Notes: a model not told the origin generated them from the letters alone. Positions 35,501 to 44,116 are shown, counted from the first letter of the stretch. The stretch: DNA of 64,000 bases from Streptomyces tuirus (GCF_014701095.1 NZ_AP023439.1:5692001-5756000), one strand, 5' to 3'. Made by a program: numbers and translations.

Positions 35501-37479
35501 CCGTAGGAGTTGTGGAGAGCCAGGTACGCCTTGACCTTCTGCAGCTCCGCCTCGTACTGGTCCGGCGGCAGCTGCACCTCCTGGCCACGCTCGGCGGATA
35601 GCTCGGCCATGCGGCGCTTCAGGTACTCGGCCGCGAGCTGGTTGATGGCCTCGTTGAGGAAGGCCCCCGAGCCGAGGGCCGGCTCGCACACGGTCAGGTC
35701 GAGGATATCCCTGGCAGCGGTGGTCTCGCCGTCTTGGTCGAGGAGTTCGGCCAGGGCATGCTTGACCGTGCTGCGGGTGAGTACTTCGGGGGTGTAGTAC
35801 GAGGCGGAACGCTGGCGCTCGCGGCCCGAGAGGCGATAGACGAACGAGCCCTTCTTGTGTTCGACACGCCTCCACGCACCCGTAATTGGGTCGCGGCGCT
35901 TAACAAATACCTCGTCGTCGTAGTTGTCGGCTTCGCTCTGGGGGACAACCCACGTGCCCGCCAGTGCGTCCGCGTCGGGTTTGACTACCTCGTACAGGTC
36001 CTCGGCCGCGAAGAAGCCGGTGTAGGACATGAGTCCCTCGTATACCGCGCCGAGCTGGTTGATGCCGAGCTGGGCATACGAGATGAAGCCCTTGCCGTTC
36101 TTGCCGCGACTGAGCATGAGCAGGTTCAGTACCTGCCACAGCACTTTGTTGCGCAGCCGGGTATCGACTTTCTCCCCGTCGATACGTACCGTGCCGATCA
36201 GTGGGGTGGCGTCGGCTTTGAACAGGTCACTGCGCAGCGACTCGAAGCGGATGCCGTCGGCGTCGAGCTTTTCGCGGTCGTCCTGCTCGCGGTCCTCCAG
36301 GGCTCGGTGACCTTGGTCGACGAGGCGGAACAGCAGGTCCAGTGACTCGTAGAAGTGGTACCTGTCGCGAGATTCCTCGGGCAAGTCGTAAGAGACCAAC
36401 TCACCCAGGCGGCCGAGACCGTAACCATCCTGATATGCGTCGTCTTTGCTGGGCAGGATGCCCAGTTCCGGGCGGGCCTCGGCATACAGGAGGAACAGGA
36501 TTCGGTAAAGGTAGCGCAGTGACTCGCGGGTGAGTCGGGTTGCCAGTTCGGCGCTGTCGCCGAGTTCGCCTGGGTCAGCAGGGTGATCGTGGATCTGATC
36601 CAAAATTTCCTGGGCAATCAGCTCGACGGACTGGCGCAGGCCCTCTCGCAATGCCTTGGATACCCCGACCGCGTGCTTGCGGCCGTTGTCGACCAAGTTG
36701 TCAAGGATTCCTGCCACGCCCCCTTCCGTCAGCAGGGACTCGGCGCCGAACAGGGCGGAGACGGCTTCCAGTTCCCCACCGTCGCCAGTCAGGTTGCGGT
36801 CGAGCGCGGCGTCGATGCTGACGCCGAGGAACCGGCCCTCGTGCCATGCGGTGCGGTCGGCGAGCAGCACGGCACCGCCAGCGAGGAGCAGTACGAACCG
36901 CGGCGTGTAGGCGTCGTCACAGCCGAAGAGGAAGGTGACGGCGTCCGCCGCGCTGGTGATCCGGTGTTTGCCGACCAGCGCGATAGGGGTGAGGAGTTCG
37001 GATCCGTCGTCCTGTACGTCGGAGACGACAAGGTCGGCATTGGTGTTCCATGTGACGTCCAGGGCAACGAGTTCAACGCCACCAGGTCCCTTCACGGCGA
37101 GGGCGACCGGCACTTCGCGGACCTTATCGGCGTGCATGACCTCGAATACGCCGCGCTGGATCCTGATACGGGTGTCGTCGTCGCGCTGGGGCTGCTCGCC
37201 ATCGGGGCGAGTGTAGGCGAGGGCGGCGAGCAGGGCGTCGTTGAGCCTGCGCAGGTCGGAGCCGTCGAAGTCGCCCTTCTCGGTGATGCGGACCTTGGCC
37301 TTGAAGTATTCGCGGCCCAGGTTCCTCATACCTGCGCGTGAGGTGGGTTGTCCTGCCCGGTCAGCCGCCGTCCAGCGCTTGCGCAGGTCGACGAGGTCCT
37401 TGGAGAAGACCTCGGCAAGATAGTGGGCGGAGATGTACTCATTGCGGTTGACGATCGCTTCGAATGCCACGACAGTCAC
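32581..37479 (-). CDS. Large Eco57I/DrmMI-like N6-adenine DNA methyltransferase
   Basis: A 1632-residue protein from GTG 37479, which overlaps the helicase stop by four bases (GTGA). SAM-binding motif I is CEPALGSGAFLNEA near 596, followed by GVDLNQTAVELAEVSLWLNA; catalytic motif IV is VGNPPWHQ near 987 (NPPW, gamma-class adenine methylase). The N-terminal 550 residues are helical and have no PD-D/E-x-K nuclease motif that I can see. The C-terminal 600 residues should hold target recognition. DNA from about 34,700 down to 32,860, covering roughly residues 925-1540, is visibly richer in A+T than the flanks, suggesting an exchanged recognition region. It would mark host DNA, as DrmMI does in DISARM class 1 or PglX in BREX. 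Confidence 0.88.
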   Translation of the reverse strand: MTVVAFEAIVNRNEYISAHYLAEVFSKDLVDLRKRWTAADRAGQPTSRAGMRNLGREYFKAKVRITEKGDFDGSDLRRLNDALLAALAYTRPDGEQPQRDDDTRIRIQRGVFEVMHADKVREVPVALAVKGPGGVELVALDVTWNTNADLVVSDVQDDGSELLTPIALVGKHRITSAADAVTFLFGCDDAYTPRFVLLLAGGAVLLADRTAWHEGRFLGVSIDAALDRNLTGDGGELEAVSALFGAESLLTEGGVAGILDNLVDNGRKHAVGVSKALREGLRQSVELIAQEILDQIHDHPADPGELGDSAELATRLTRESLRYLYRILFLLYAEARPELGILPSKDDAYQDGYGLGRLGELVSYDLPEESRDRYHFYESLDLLFRLVDQGHRALEDREQDDREKLDADGIRFESLRSDLFKADATPLIGTVRIDGEKVDTRLRNKVLWQVLNLLMLSRGKNGKGFISYAQLGINQLGAVYEGLMSYTGFFAAEDLYEVVKPDADALAGTWVVPQSEADNYDDEVFVKRRDPITGAWRRVEHKKGSFVYRLSGRERQRSASYYTPEVLTRSTVKHALAELLDQDGETTAARDILDLTVCEPALGSGAFLNEAINQLAAEYLKRRMAELSAERGQEVQLPPDQYEAELQKVKAYLALHNSYGVDLNQTAVELAEVSLWLNAMHEGLKAPWFGLHLRRGNSLIGARRAVYKKEVLKRKAWLTTVPTDRPLREGVEDGALRVGEEIHHFLLPAKGWGAVAEAKQARELVPDERDQLAEWRKKVAAPPSVTQTKRLLALSTRVERLWELTKRRLVVSEAEVRRDIDVWEVDEERPLPRSSGAVSREQVEQALQQPDAPRGRLKLVMDAWCSFWFWPVGQPNTPEPPTFEEWLEFCEAVLGVPPAKVKAKSLKSGSNRAGLEDRLGLFGDTGAFEQLAIDDELDRTMNQCADMLTVTLRFPWLSEVDAIARREGFFHWGLEFAHIFERGGFDLQVGNPPWHQPKWDDPLALAEYDPWFILDGAPMDVFSERRLRILRNENDRKRYLSDLNSWAGMNAHLGSPVEHPILAGYQNNLYLNFMEQAWRNGHPCGVSGLIHPDTHFKNPKGGSLRAAAYRRLRRHFQFRNELELFEIMHTRDYGIYVYAAPSDVGFISMSGLFHPATAEKSLEHDGSGEVPGRRFESGGWDLRAHSKRAVHVTLDMLRSWADLIEDSGVPALHARMLRPLTVDENDAIRQLSLFPERLGKTFWWTSSVREDGPVLRRTHIPESWEEVILQGPHFGVATPFARQPNENCKSKGDYSPWSLEDLPETVIPRTNYVRDCEPDVFELHTGTWDGRSSREFFRLAWRRMVDPATERTLNAAIIPPGPTHTDGTCTMALSSERGTVAASGLWASIVFDYFVKVVGKRNLSDDLVSLFPAPHSHPLSVPLLLRALRLNCLIREYSPLWERLFDAKWLKDRWTSSENRGKQIGAVERTWSVGTPLRTEFERRRALVEIDALAAIMLGLSAEQLCAMYRSQFDTLRMYEWESFFAPDGHKVADTAHAYNVGIRQTPEETEFAKAWVKAARAGDSAPEVPEGWVKPDREAEMTRAHADFTARLLAGEYGDYAAYAAEHGDHGNLLGKAETEQAPSDVPAESR

Positions 37480-40415
37480 GCGCCCTTCTTCTCGCCGATG
37501 CCGGTGGCCGGGACGAGGACCCCGATCACCCGGACCATGGCCTCGCCCTGCGTGGCCAGCTCCATGAGCAGTTGCTCGACCTCTATGGCGGTGTTCTCCA
37601 CGCGCTGTTCTGCGTCCTCGCGCCGGACTCCCAGGGTGAGCTGTTCAAAGGCCGTTTCGCTCGCCTTGCGCCAGGTCTGCAGGCGCTTTTCGTACTCCAC
37701 TAGCCTCTCGATGAGGGGTTCTTCCTGGATGGCGCGCAGCTTGTCCAGGTGCCGGCGGGTGGCCGCGACCGCGTCCGGCACCAGATCGCGCAGAGCACCG
37801 AGGTCCCCGGTGAAGGGCCGGTTGAGCATGCCCGGCTCCACTCCGGCTCGGTTCAGCACCTTGACCAGGTCGTCGTCGAATTCGGGGGCTCCGTACTCCA
37901 GCCTGCTCACGCACGACCAGGCAAGGACCGTCGGGTGGCCCTTGGCGTTGGAGTACATGCCCTGCATTAGAAACTTGGGACCGTCGACATCTGCAGTGAT
38001 GACCGGTGCGGTGTTCCGGGTGAGCCGAACCAGGACCTTGTCGGTGAGCCACTCCACCAGCGGATGCTGGTCGGTCACGTAGCTGACGTCAGGCCACCCA
38101 GATGTCTCGCGCCGCGTCTGCTTGTTGATCGCGCCCTTGGGTCGTTCACCGCTCAGTTCCCGGGCACGATCCAGACGCTGCTGGGCGAACGCCGGGTCGA
38201 AGGTGACCCGCAGTTCGTCAAGCACTCCACGTTCGTCCAGATAGGTCTGCGGGAGGACGAGGAGCCTCCGCTGCAGTTCACGATCGGGGGCGAACGAGAG
38301 CATCTCAGGATGGTCCTCGCCCCACTGCTTGCCGATCTTCGCCTGGGGATTGTTGTCGTACACCTCGTCCAGTGCCTCCTCCACGAAGGCACGGGTCGAG
38401 GCGAACAGCTGGGGGACGCGGTAGTGCTCTCCCGATCCGTCGACCGTGTGGTGGGCCATGAAGAGGTTGAAGGGATCGACGGGCTGTGCTGGGACGATCG
38501 CGTCGAACGCCTTCCCGTCCGCGAGCCCCGTCTTGATCGCGATCTCCTCTGCGTCCTCGTCACGCAGGCCGAGGATGGAGGCGGCCTCGCCCAGGGTGCG
38601 GTGGACCTCGTCCTCGCGCTCCAGCAGGCGGCGGGAGACGAGCCGGTCAGCAGATGGGACATCCGGGTCCTCATCCTGGCGGACCAGCAGCAGGGCACGG
38701 ATTTCCGGGGACGTCTGCTGTCCGTAGCGGTCGATACGACCGTTGCGCTGCTCAATCGTGATCAGCGACCAGGGCAAGTCGTAGTGGATCATCTGGTGGC
38801 ACTGGCGATGCAGGTTGACACCCTCGGAGGCGATGTCACCCGTGAGTAGGACCCGCAGCTCGCTGTCAGCCAGGCTGAACTCCTTGACAGTGCGCTGCTG
38901 TTCGTCATCGGGCAACCCACCGTGAAGCTGCCGGATCGCGCCGAGCCGATTGTCCGAGCTTGCCTCGAAGCCCAGCGCACCGGGCAGAGCCTCGTGGAGC
39001 ATCTTCAAGGTCTTCCGGCGCTCGGAGAAGATGACGACACGCGTGTCGGCACCTGGTCCGACACACATGGCCTTCAGCTCTTGGACCAGGCGGCGGAACT
39101 TGGCGGCCTCCTGCACGGTCGCCTCAACAGCCAGCTCGCCGAGCCGTACGAGTGCCGCCCGCTCAGGGGCACGCCTCTTCTTGTTCTCCGGGTGCTCCGC
39201 AGCGTCCTTATCGATGGCCTTGATCCGGTTGTCCACGGTCTCGGCCAAGGCCTCATGCGAGGACAGGAATGCTTTCAGAAGCGTGTATGGGAACAGACGG
39301 GCGCCCTTGCCGCTCACCGGAGCCGACCGTCCCTCCCCAGGGCTGATCCAGACGTCGTACAGCTCCTCGAAGATCCTCTGCTCGGCATCGCTGGCGGGGC
39401 AGTCGAAGGCCACGGGCTTCTTGCGGGTGGCCCACCTGTGGCCGATCTCCGCGGACACATCCGGGGACATCTTGTGCCGCCGGACGTATAGGTGGTCGAG
39501 CTGGGTCTCGTCGTAGTCGCTGGTGTCGGGGATGGCGGTCGGGTCCAGCAGGCTCAGCAGCTCGCCGAACGACTCCCGTTCACCGTTGTGCGGCGTGGCA
39601 CTGGCCAGGATCAAGGCGTCGGTCCGCGGGGCGAGCAGCCCCGCGAGCCGGTTGTTCTTCGTACCCTTGTTGATCAGCTTGTGGGACTCGTCGATCACGA
39701 CGGCATCCCAGTTGACCTGCATGAGGTGGCTGCGCCAGCGATCCGATCGCAGGGTATCGATGGAGATGATCGCGCGCTTGTAGTACGAGAAAGGGTTCCG
39801 GCCGGCCGGGATGTTCCGTCGGATTCGTTCGATGCCGCTCGAGTCCAGACGTACGAGAGGGATAGCGAAGCGCGTCCAGAGCTCGTGTTGGAACTGCTCC
39901 AGGATGGCTTTGGGCGTCACCACGAGGATGCGCTCGCCCCGGCCCCGCCGGATGAGCTCCGACAGCAGCAGGCCGACCTCGAGTGTCTTGCCCAAGCCGA
40001 CCGCGTCGGCGATGAGCAGCCTCGGCCGCAAGCCGCGCAATGCCGCCCGGGCAGGCTCCCGCTGATAGGCGAGGTCATCGACGAGATGAGTGCCGACGGT
40101 AGCGAGCCGCTGCTCGGACAACGGCAGCGGGGTCTTACGGATCAGGGCATCGATGAACAGACGGGAGCGCCGGCACTCAGGAGAGGTGTCGACGACGAGG
40201 TCGGTGTCCTCCGGGCGGAGGGGCGTGACCTTGTCCAGCGACGGGTGAGCGAAGAAGACGGCCCGCTGATCGCGCACGAGCGGAGAGATCCCGCGGACAT
40301 CCAACCGCGTACCGTCCTGCGCCGTATCGGACGCCTCGACGACCAGCCAGTCCTCGTCCCGCGCGCGGACCTGCATGCCCGCGGCGAACTTGGCGGTGCC
40401 TGCGTCACTGGTCAC
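37476..40415 (-). CDS. SNF2/DrmD-like superfamily 2 helicase
   Basis: About 979 residues from GTG 40415, chosen because AAAGGAGAG ends 6-8 bp before it; the frame opens at GTG 40436, but that start has a poorer site. Motifs in order: Walker A ADAVGLGKTLEVGLLLSELI near 140, TPKAILEQFQHELW, DESH box (VVIDESHKLINKG) near 241, ILASATPHNGERESF, the second-lobe LTGDIASEGVNLHRQ and motif VI QRNGRIDRYGQQ. These are the features of SNF2-like translocases including DrmD of DISARM. It likely tracks along invading DNA using ATP. It follows the kinase gene by about 60 bp and is coupled to the methylase by the GTGA overlap. Confidence 0.9.
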   Translation of the reverse strand: MTSDAGTAKFAAGMQVRARDEDWLVVEASDTAQDGTRLDVRGISPLVRDQRAVFFAHPSLDKVTPLRPEDTDLVVDTSPECRRSRLFIDALIRKTPLPLSEQRLATVGTHLVDDLAYQREPARAALRGLRPRLLIADAVGLGKTLEVGLLLSELIRRGRGERILVVTPKAILEQFQHELWTRFAIPLVRLDSSGIERIRRNIPAGRNPFSYYKRAIISIDTLRSDRWRSHLMQVNWDAVVIDESHKLINKGTKNNRLAGLLAPRTDALILASATPHNGERESFGELLSLLDPTAIPDTSDYDETQLDHLYVRRHKMSPDVSAEIGHRWATRKKPVAFDCPASDAEQRIFEELYDVWISPGEGRSAPVSGKGARLFPYTLLKAFLSSHEALAETVDNRIKAIDKDAAEHPENKKRRAPERAALVRLGELAVEATVQEAAKFRRLVQELKAMCVGPGADTRVVIFSERRKTLKMLHEALPGALGFEASSDNRLGAIRQLHGGLPDDEQQRTVKEFSLADSELRVLLTGDIASEGVNLHRQCHQMIHYDLPWSLITIEQRNGRIDRYGQQTSPEIRALLLVRQDEDPDVPSADRLVSRRLLEREDEVHRTLGEAASILGLRDEDAEEIAIKTGLADGKAFDAIVPAQPVDPFNLFMAHHTVDGSGEHYRVPQLFASTRAFVEEALDEVYDNNPQAKIGKQWGEDHPEMLSFAPDRELQRRLLVLPQTYLDERGVLDELRVTFDPAFAQQRLDRARELSGERPKGAINKQTRRETSGWPDVSYVTDQHPLVEWLTDKVLVRLTRNTAPVITADVDGPKFLMQGMYSNAKGHPTVLAWSCVSRLEYGAPEFDDDLVKVLNRAGVEPGMLNRPFTGDLGALRDLVPDAVAATRRHLDKLRAIQEEPLIERLVEYEKRLQTWRKASETAFEQLTLGVRREDAEQRVENTAIEVEQLLMELATQGEAMVRVIGVLVPATGIGEKKGA

Positions 40416-40477
40416 CAGGCTCTCTCCTTTACTCACTGCTGAACTGCCTCATCGTGCTCATGTGCGGGTCGACGGCG

Positions 40478-41545
40478 TCACCCGCCGAAGTCGGACCGGC
40501 GGTCGCGGATCTTCCCGCGCCAGCGGTCAGCCCACGGTTCTCCCCCGCCGCTGGATGCCCCCGCAACAGCCGGTTCCGGGGACGGCACGGGAGCTTCTGG
40601 CCCCTCCACAACCGCCTCGGGATCCGGCTCCACCACCGGCGGTGGCGAAGGAGGCGCCCCCTTTGCCACCTGCAACACATCCGTGAGGAACGCGTCGGGC
40701 AGCGGCGGATCCATGTCCCCATTTACCGGCACTGCCTGCTCCAGGAGCCGGTCCATCGCCGCCTCCAGCACGGTGTGGGCCGTGGGCCGGTCCTCAGGAG
40801 AGTAGGCGAGGCCACTGACAACGAGATCCCGCAGACTCTCGGGTAAGCCCGAAAGGTCCGGTTGGACGTTCTGCAGGGTCCGTTGCGCCGCCATGTGAGC
40901 GTAAAAGGGAGGATGCCCCGTGGCCGCGTGCACCAGAGTCGCGGCCAGGCTGAATACGTCCGCGGCCTCGCTCGCCTTCCGCGAGTCCATGGCCTGCTCC
41001 GGAGCCATGTACGCGAGTGTGCCGAGCGCCGAGTCGCCAGAGGTGAGCCCGGTCGCGCCGCCGACATGGCTGACCCCGAAATCGATCACGCGGGTACCCT
41101 GCTGGGTGACCAGCACATTGCTCGGTTTCAGATCACGATGCAGCAGCCGGACGGAGTGGATGTGGATGAGGGCCTCGGAGAGGCTCGCGGCCAGCCACCA
41201 TGCACCGAGCTCACTCACCGGCCCGTGCTGGTTCAGCAACATTTCGAGCGACGGCGCGTGGATGTACTCCGTCGCGATCCACGGTTGCTCGGCAGCTGGA
41301 TCAGCGGCCACGAGCGCGGCGGTGTGGAATCCCCCGACACGCCGGATCGCCTCCAGCTCCTGAGCGAAGCGTTGGCGGAAGTATGGATCGTCGGCCAACG
41401 CCGACTTCACGACCTTGATCGCCACCGGCCGGGGACTCCGGTAACCGAGGTAGACGACGCCCATCGCTCCCTGGCCGAGCCGCCCCGCCAAGCGGAAGCC
41501 AGCGATCTCACGGGGGTCACTGTCTCTCAGCGGCTCGAACACCAT
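40478..41545 (-). CDS. Hanks-type serine/threonine protein kinase
   Basis: A 355-residue cytoplasmic kinase from ATG 41545 (a G-rich run serves as ribosome binding site). The Gly loop is LGQGAMGVVYLG, the ATP-binding Lys is in VAIKVVK, the catalytic loop is LLHRDLKPSNVLV, the metal site is DFGVS and the APE box reads MAPEQA. The catalytic domain ends near residue 255; the remaining 100 residues are rich in Pro, Glu and Ser with no transmembrane helix and no PASTA repeats, unlike PknB. It is the first gene of the operon with the helicases and methylase. Protein kinases accompany some phage-defence loci (PglW in BREX/Pgl), so I infer regulation or activation of the system by phosphorylation. 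Confidence 0.88.
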   Translation of the reverse strand: MVFEPLRDSDPREIAGFRLAGRLGQGAMGVVYLGYRSPRPVAIKVVKSALADDPYFRQRFAQELEAIRRVGGFHTAALVAADPAAEQPWIATEYIHAPSLEMLLNQHGPVSELGAWWLAASLSEALIHIHSVRLLHRDLKPSNVLVTQQGTRVIDFGVSHVGGATGLTSGDSALGTLAYMAPEQAMDSRKASEAADVFSLAATLVHAATGHPPFYAHMAAQRTLQNVQPDLSGLPESLRDLVVSGLAYSPEDRPTAHTVLEAAMDRLLEQAVPVNGDMDPPLPDAFLTDVLQVAKGAPPSPPPVVEPDPEAVVEGPEAPVPSPEPAVAGASSGGGEPWADRWRGKIRDRRSDFGG

Positions 41546-41817
41546 CGCCCCCCCGTTCCGCGTCCGGGCGTGCTGAGGCGGGACGCACGGGACGCGAACT
41601 ACACACGTCAACAAAGGGGAGATTATCAGTGGTGCGGGCTGGTGTTCGTTCCTTGTCGGACGATGAGCAGTTCTATTGCCCAGGGGCTCGCGCAGCATCG
41701 CGTCACCGCGAGGCCACAGTTGTCCGCCCTCCTGTAGCGTCCTCAGGCACAAGACTGGGATGCTTGCATGTAGAAGCGTGTAGAAGAAGGACACAACAGG
41801 ACTGGAGGGCGTAGGCC

Positions 41818-42450
41818 GTGGCGTACTCAACCCGCATGGCTGCCGCTCTTTCCGGAGCCACAGTCGGGCAACTGCGCACGTGGCGGCAAGACCGTGGAAA
41901 CGGGCCAATCCTCCGCCCTGAACTGGCCACCAAGCCAGCCCTGTACTCGTTCCGTGACGTGCTCGCGCTACGAGCGTTCGCAATCCTCCGCCAGGACGTG
42001 TCGCTCCAGAAGATCCGCAAAGCCCTGGCCACGCTGAAGGGGTTCGGAGAAATCGAGCACCTGTCGAGCTATTCCCTGGTGGCCGACGGCGACTCGATCG
42101 TCCTCGTAGGCGACGACCACGCCACCGACCTCGTCAAGCACCCAGGGCAGCGGGTTATCGCCACCATGGCCGACATCCTCCAGGAGTTCGCACCTCGCGC
42201 CGGCGTCGTGGTTCCCCACCTTCTGCGACCCAAGCACCACGTCACTGTTGACCCTGACACACAAGGTGGGCAGCCGGTCATCACCGGCACCCGTGTCCCC
42301 TTCGACGCCGTCGCAGAACTGGTGGAGGACGGCATCCCTCCCGAGAAGATCGCCGATTACTACCCTGGCGTGACAGCGGACGCTGCCCGTGACGCGGTCT
42401 CGTTTGCCCTCTACGTTGACAGCTACAGCCCGGGACCGCGCGCTGCCTGA
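41818..42450 (+). CDS. DUF433-type antitoxin with MerR-like N terminus
   Basis: A 210-residue protein starting at GTG 41818. Residues 1-70 look like a MerR-type DNA-binding domain (SGATVGQLRTWRQ, then YSFRDVLALRAFAILRQ). The C-terminal 75 residues are DUF433-like (QPVITGTRVPFDAVAELVED and the following helices), as in VapB45-type antitoxins. The next gene, a DUF5615 PIN-like protein, starts inside its stop codon (TGATG), the usual order for this toxin-antitoxin class. It probably represses its own promoter in the 41,546-41,817 gap, shared divergently with the kinase gene. Confidence 0.8.
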   Translation: MAYSTRMAAALSGATVGQLRTWRQDRGNGPILRPELATKPALYSFRDVLALRAFAILRQDVSLQKIRKALATLKGFGEIEHLSSYSLVADGDSIVLVGDDHATDLVKHPGQRVIATMADILQEFAPRAGVVVPHLLRPKHHVTVDPDTQGGQPVITGTRVPFDAVAELVEDGIPPEKIADYYPGVTADAARDAVSFALYVDSYSPGPRAA

Positions 42451-42890
42451 TGCGAATCCTCATCGACGAAAACGTCCCGGTGCAGATGTTGGAAGTGCTC
42501 AGATGGCTACTGCCTGAGCACGAGGTGCGTCACGTCAGTGAGATCAAGTGGGCTGGAAAGAAGGATCTCGCGCTTCTCCCTGACGCAGCGAGGAAGGGCT
42601 TCGAGGCCTTCCTTACCAAGGACGGACGCCAGCTGGAGGATCCGTCGGAGACTGCCGCCATCAAGAAGTCCAGCATGCACCACATCCGGTTCAGTCAGGG
42701 ACAGAAAGGCATGGTGGGGCTTGGCCTGGCGATGGGCGCCGTGATCGCAGCGATACCCCTGGTTGTTCGTGAACTCGACACAGCAGATGGCCAGCAACTG
42801 GTCCACATCAAGGGTCTGAACCCAGGGGGCAAGCACCGCTTCGACCTTGTGAATCCATCCAAGTCCCCGCCGCGCTATTGGCCGCGCTAG
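42450..42890 (+). CDS. DUF5615 PIN-like toxin
   Basis: A 146-residue protein beginning MRILIDENVPVQMLEVLRWL, the first acidic cluster (D-E-N) of DUF5615 PIN-like domains; a further acidic/Lys segment is FEAFLTKDGRQLED near residue 55, where these proteins carry T-x-D. It should be a small ribonuclease inhibited by the DUF433 partner. The C-terminal half is less family-like. On an integrated element such a pair would promote retention, and next to a defence operon it could also act in abortive infection. Confidence 0.72.
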   Translation: MRILIDENVPVQMLEVLRWLLPEHEVRHVSEIKWAGKKDLALLPDAARKGFEAFLTKDGRQLEDPSETAAIKKSSMHHIRFSQGQKGMVGLGLAMGAVIAAIPLVVRELDTADGQQLVHIKGLNPGGKHRFDLVNPSKSPPRYWPR

Positions 42891-43283
42891 ATCTACCTCA
42901 CGAGACCCATCCCCAGCATCAGGCGCGGTCACGAACATCGCCGCGGCTCCAGTCCCCCTGTGCGCACCAGCGCCCCAACTCTGCGGCGCGCTCGAACATC
43001 AATTGCGGCCATGATGGCTGGCCTCATGAGCCACGCTCCCGGCTCACCCATCAGTGAGGCTGCCCCGTACGACGGTGGTGCGTCCGGTGACTGCTTGATC
43101 CTCTGTCTGACGGTGCTGTCGGCCCTTGGACTGTGACCATGTGGAGGCCCTGGAGGAGAAAAGCGGGTCTTCAGAACCTGCGCCGCGCCGATGGAGACGC
43201 TGCCCTGGGGCTTTATTCTACCGAGACTATGTCCTGCTTGTTCATTTTTGACCTAGGTTGGACTGTGAGGCAGGGAGGTAGAC
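42891..43283. other. Gap without a recognisable gene
   Basis: No frame here shows protein-like sequence or a usable start. The last 40 bases hold the ribosome binding site (GGGAGGT) of the gene at 43284. I see no hairpin strong enough to call as the toxin terminator. Confidence 0.5.
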
Positions 43284-43685
43284 ATGGGTTGGAAAGCAGG
43301 CTCGCTGCCAGGCTCACTGCACACAAAGAAGGAGCCCGAGGGTTGGGAAACAGGGTCATTGCCCGCGAAGAAGAAGCCGAGGCAGGGGCCCATCAACAAG
43401 GTCAAGGCGGAAGTGGCAGCGGAAGCCGCACAGCATGCCATCGACGCAGGCCGTCACGTACTCGTCTATAAGTTCATCGAGGCAGACCAGAGCCGCTCGT
43501 CTACCGGCCCCATGACCGGCATGAATGACCAGATCGAGGCGATCGAAGCTCTCGGCTGGACGCTCGACAAGATGTCTGCCACCCAGAGCGAGGTACTGAC
43601 CGGATCGATCGCAGGGTTCACCAAGTACGCAGGTCATCCCATGAATGAGCGCATCGCGCTGGTCTGTATCTTCCGCAGGTCGTAG
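43284..43685 (+). CDS. Conserved hypothetical protein, 133 residues
   Basis: ATG 43284 has GGGAGGT 7 bp before it. The N-terminal 45 residues are Lys/Pro/Gly-rich and probably disordered, with near-repeats (GWKAGSLPGS and GWETGSLPAKKKP). The folded part starts near residue 50 (HVLVYKFIEADQSR) and continues QIEAIEALGWTLDKMSATQS, an alternating strand-helix pattern like small proteins of the DUF4177 kind (VYKxxE...E...LGW...). No function is known to me. Similar proteins occur on Streptomyces plasmids, as far as I recall. Confidence 0.65.
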   Translation: MGWKAGSLPGSLHTKKEPEGWETGSLPAKKKPRQGPINKVKAEVAAEAAQHAIDAGRHVLVYKFIEADQSRSSTGPMTGMNDQIEAIEALGWTLDKMSATQSEVLTGSIAGFTKYAGHPMNERIALVCIFRRS

Positions 43686-44116
43686 TCACGAACCTCGCTT
43701 ATCGGCCGGATCCCCCTCCAACTGCCAGAAATCGCGGCAGAGAGCCACCATCATCCTGCACTTGTCGATGAGATCGAGAGCGTCCTCGGGCAGCGCGGTC
43801 CTCGCAATAGTCCCGGATGTCGGCGAAGATCTTCGCCAACGCCGGATCGAGTTCCTCTGCGAGGGCGAGTCCTTGGTCTTCGTTGGCCCTGGAAAATCGC
43901 TTCTTCGCGCAGAGGACGCTGCGCTCAGTCCCGAAGGTACGGCCGATGCCAGTGCCGTTCGCTGAGGACCTTGGTCCACTCGGCAGCGAGCCGCTCCCGC
44001 TTGTCGTCGGGAAGCTCGTCCAGTGTGGGGCGGAGTCCCTCGATGATCTTTGCGACCTCCTGCGTGTCGCGCCGGACGGGCAGACCGAGGTGATGGGCGA
44101 TAGTGCGGAGAGTCAT
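43686..44116 (-). pseudogene. Frameshifted small gene of unknown function
   Basis: Three consecutive frames on the minus strand each carry protein-like sequence that joins end to end. From ATG 44116: MTLRTIAHHLGLPVRRDTQE ... VLSERHWHRPYLRD, then stop. In the next frame: ERSVLCAKKRFSRANEDQGL and ALAEELDPALAKIFADIRDY. In the third: ALPEDALDLIDKCRMMVALC to the stop at 43686. Two single-base shifts, near 43,930 and near 43,790, explain this. The intact protein would be about 140 residues with an HTH-like N terminus. It is either a decaying gene or a run of sequencing errors. Confidence 0.5.

Noticed and set aside
23810-41545. Canonical DISARM class 1
   Set aside because: The PLD protein DrmC is missing, DrmA- and DrmB-like parts are in one chain, and kinase and UvrD genes are extra, so only relatedness is claimed.
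23810-41545. BREX/Pgl system
   Set aside because: Kinase and adenine methylase are present, but no PglZ alkaline-phosphatase-like protein, BrxC/PglY ATPase or Lon-like BrxL is found.
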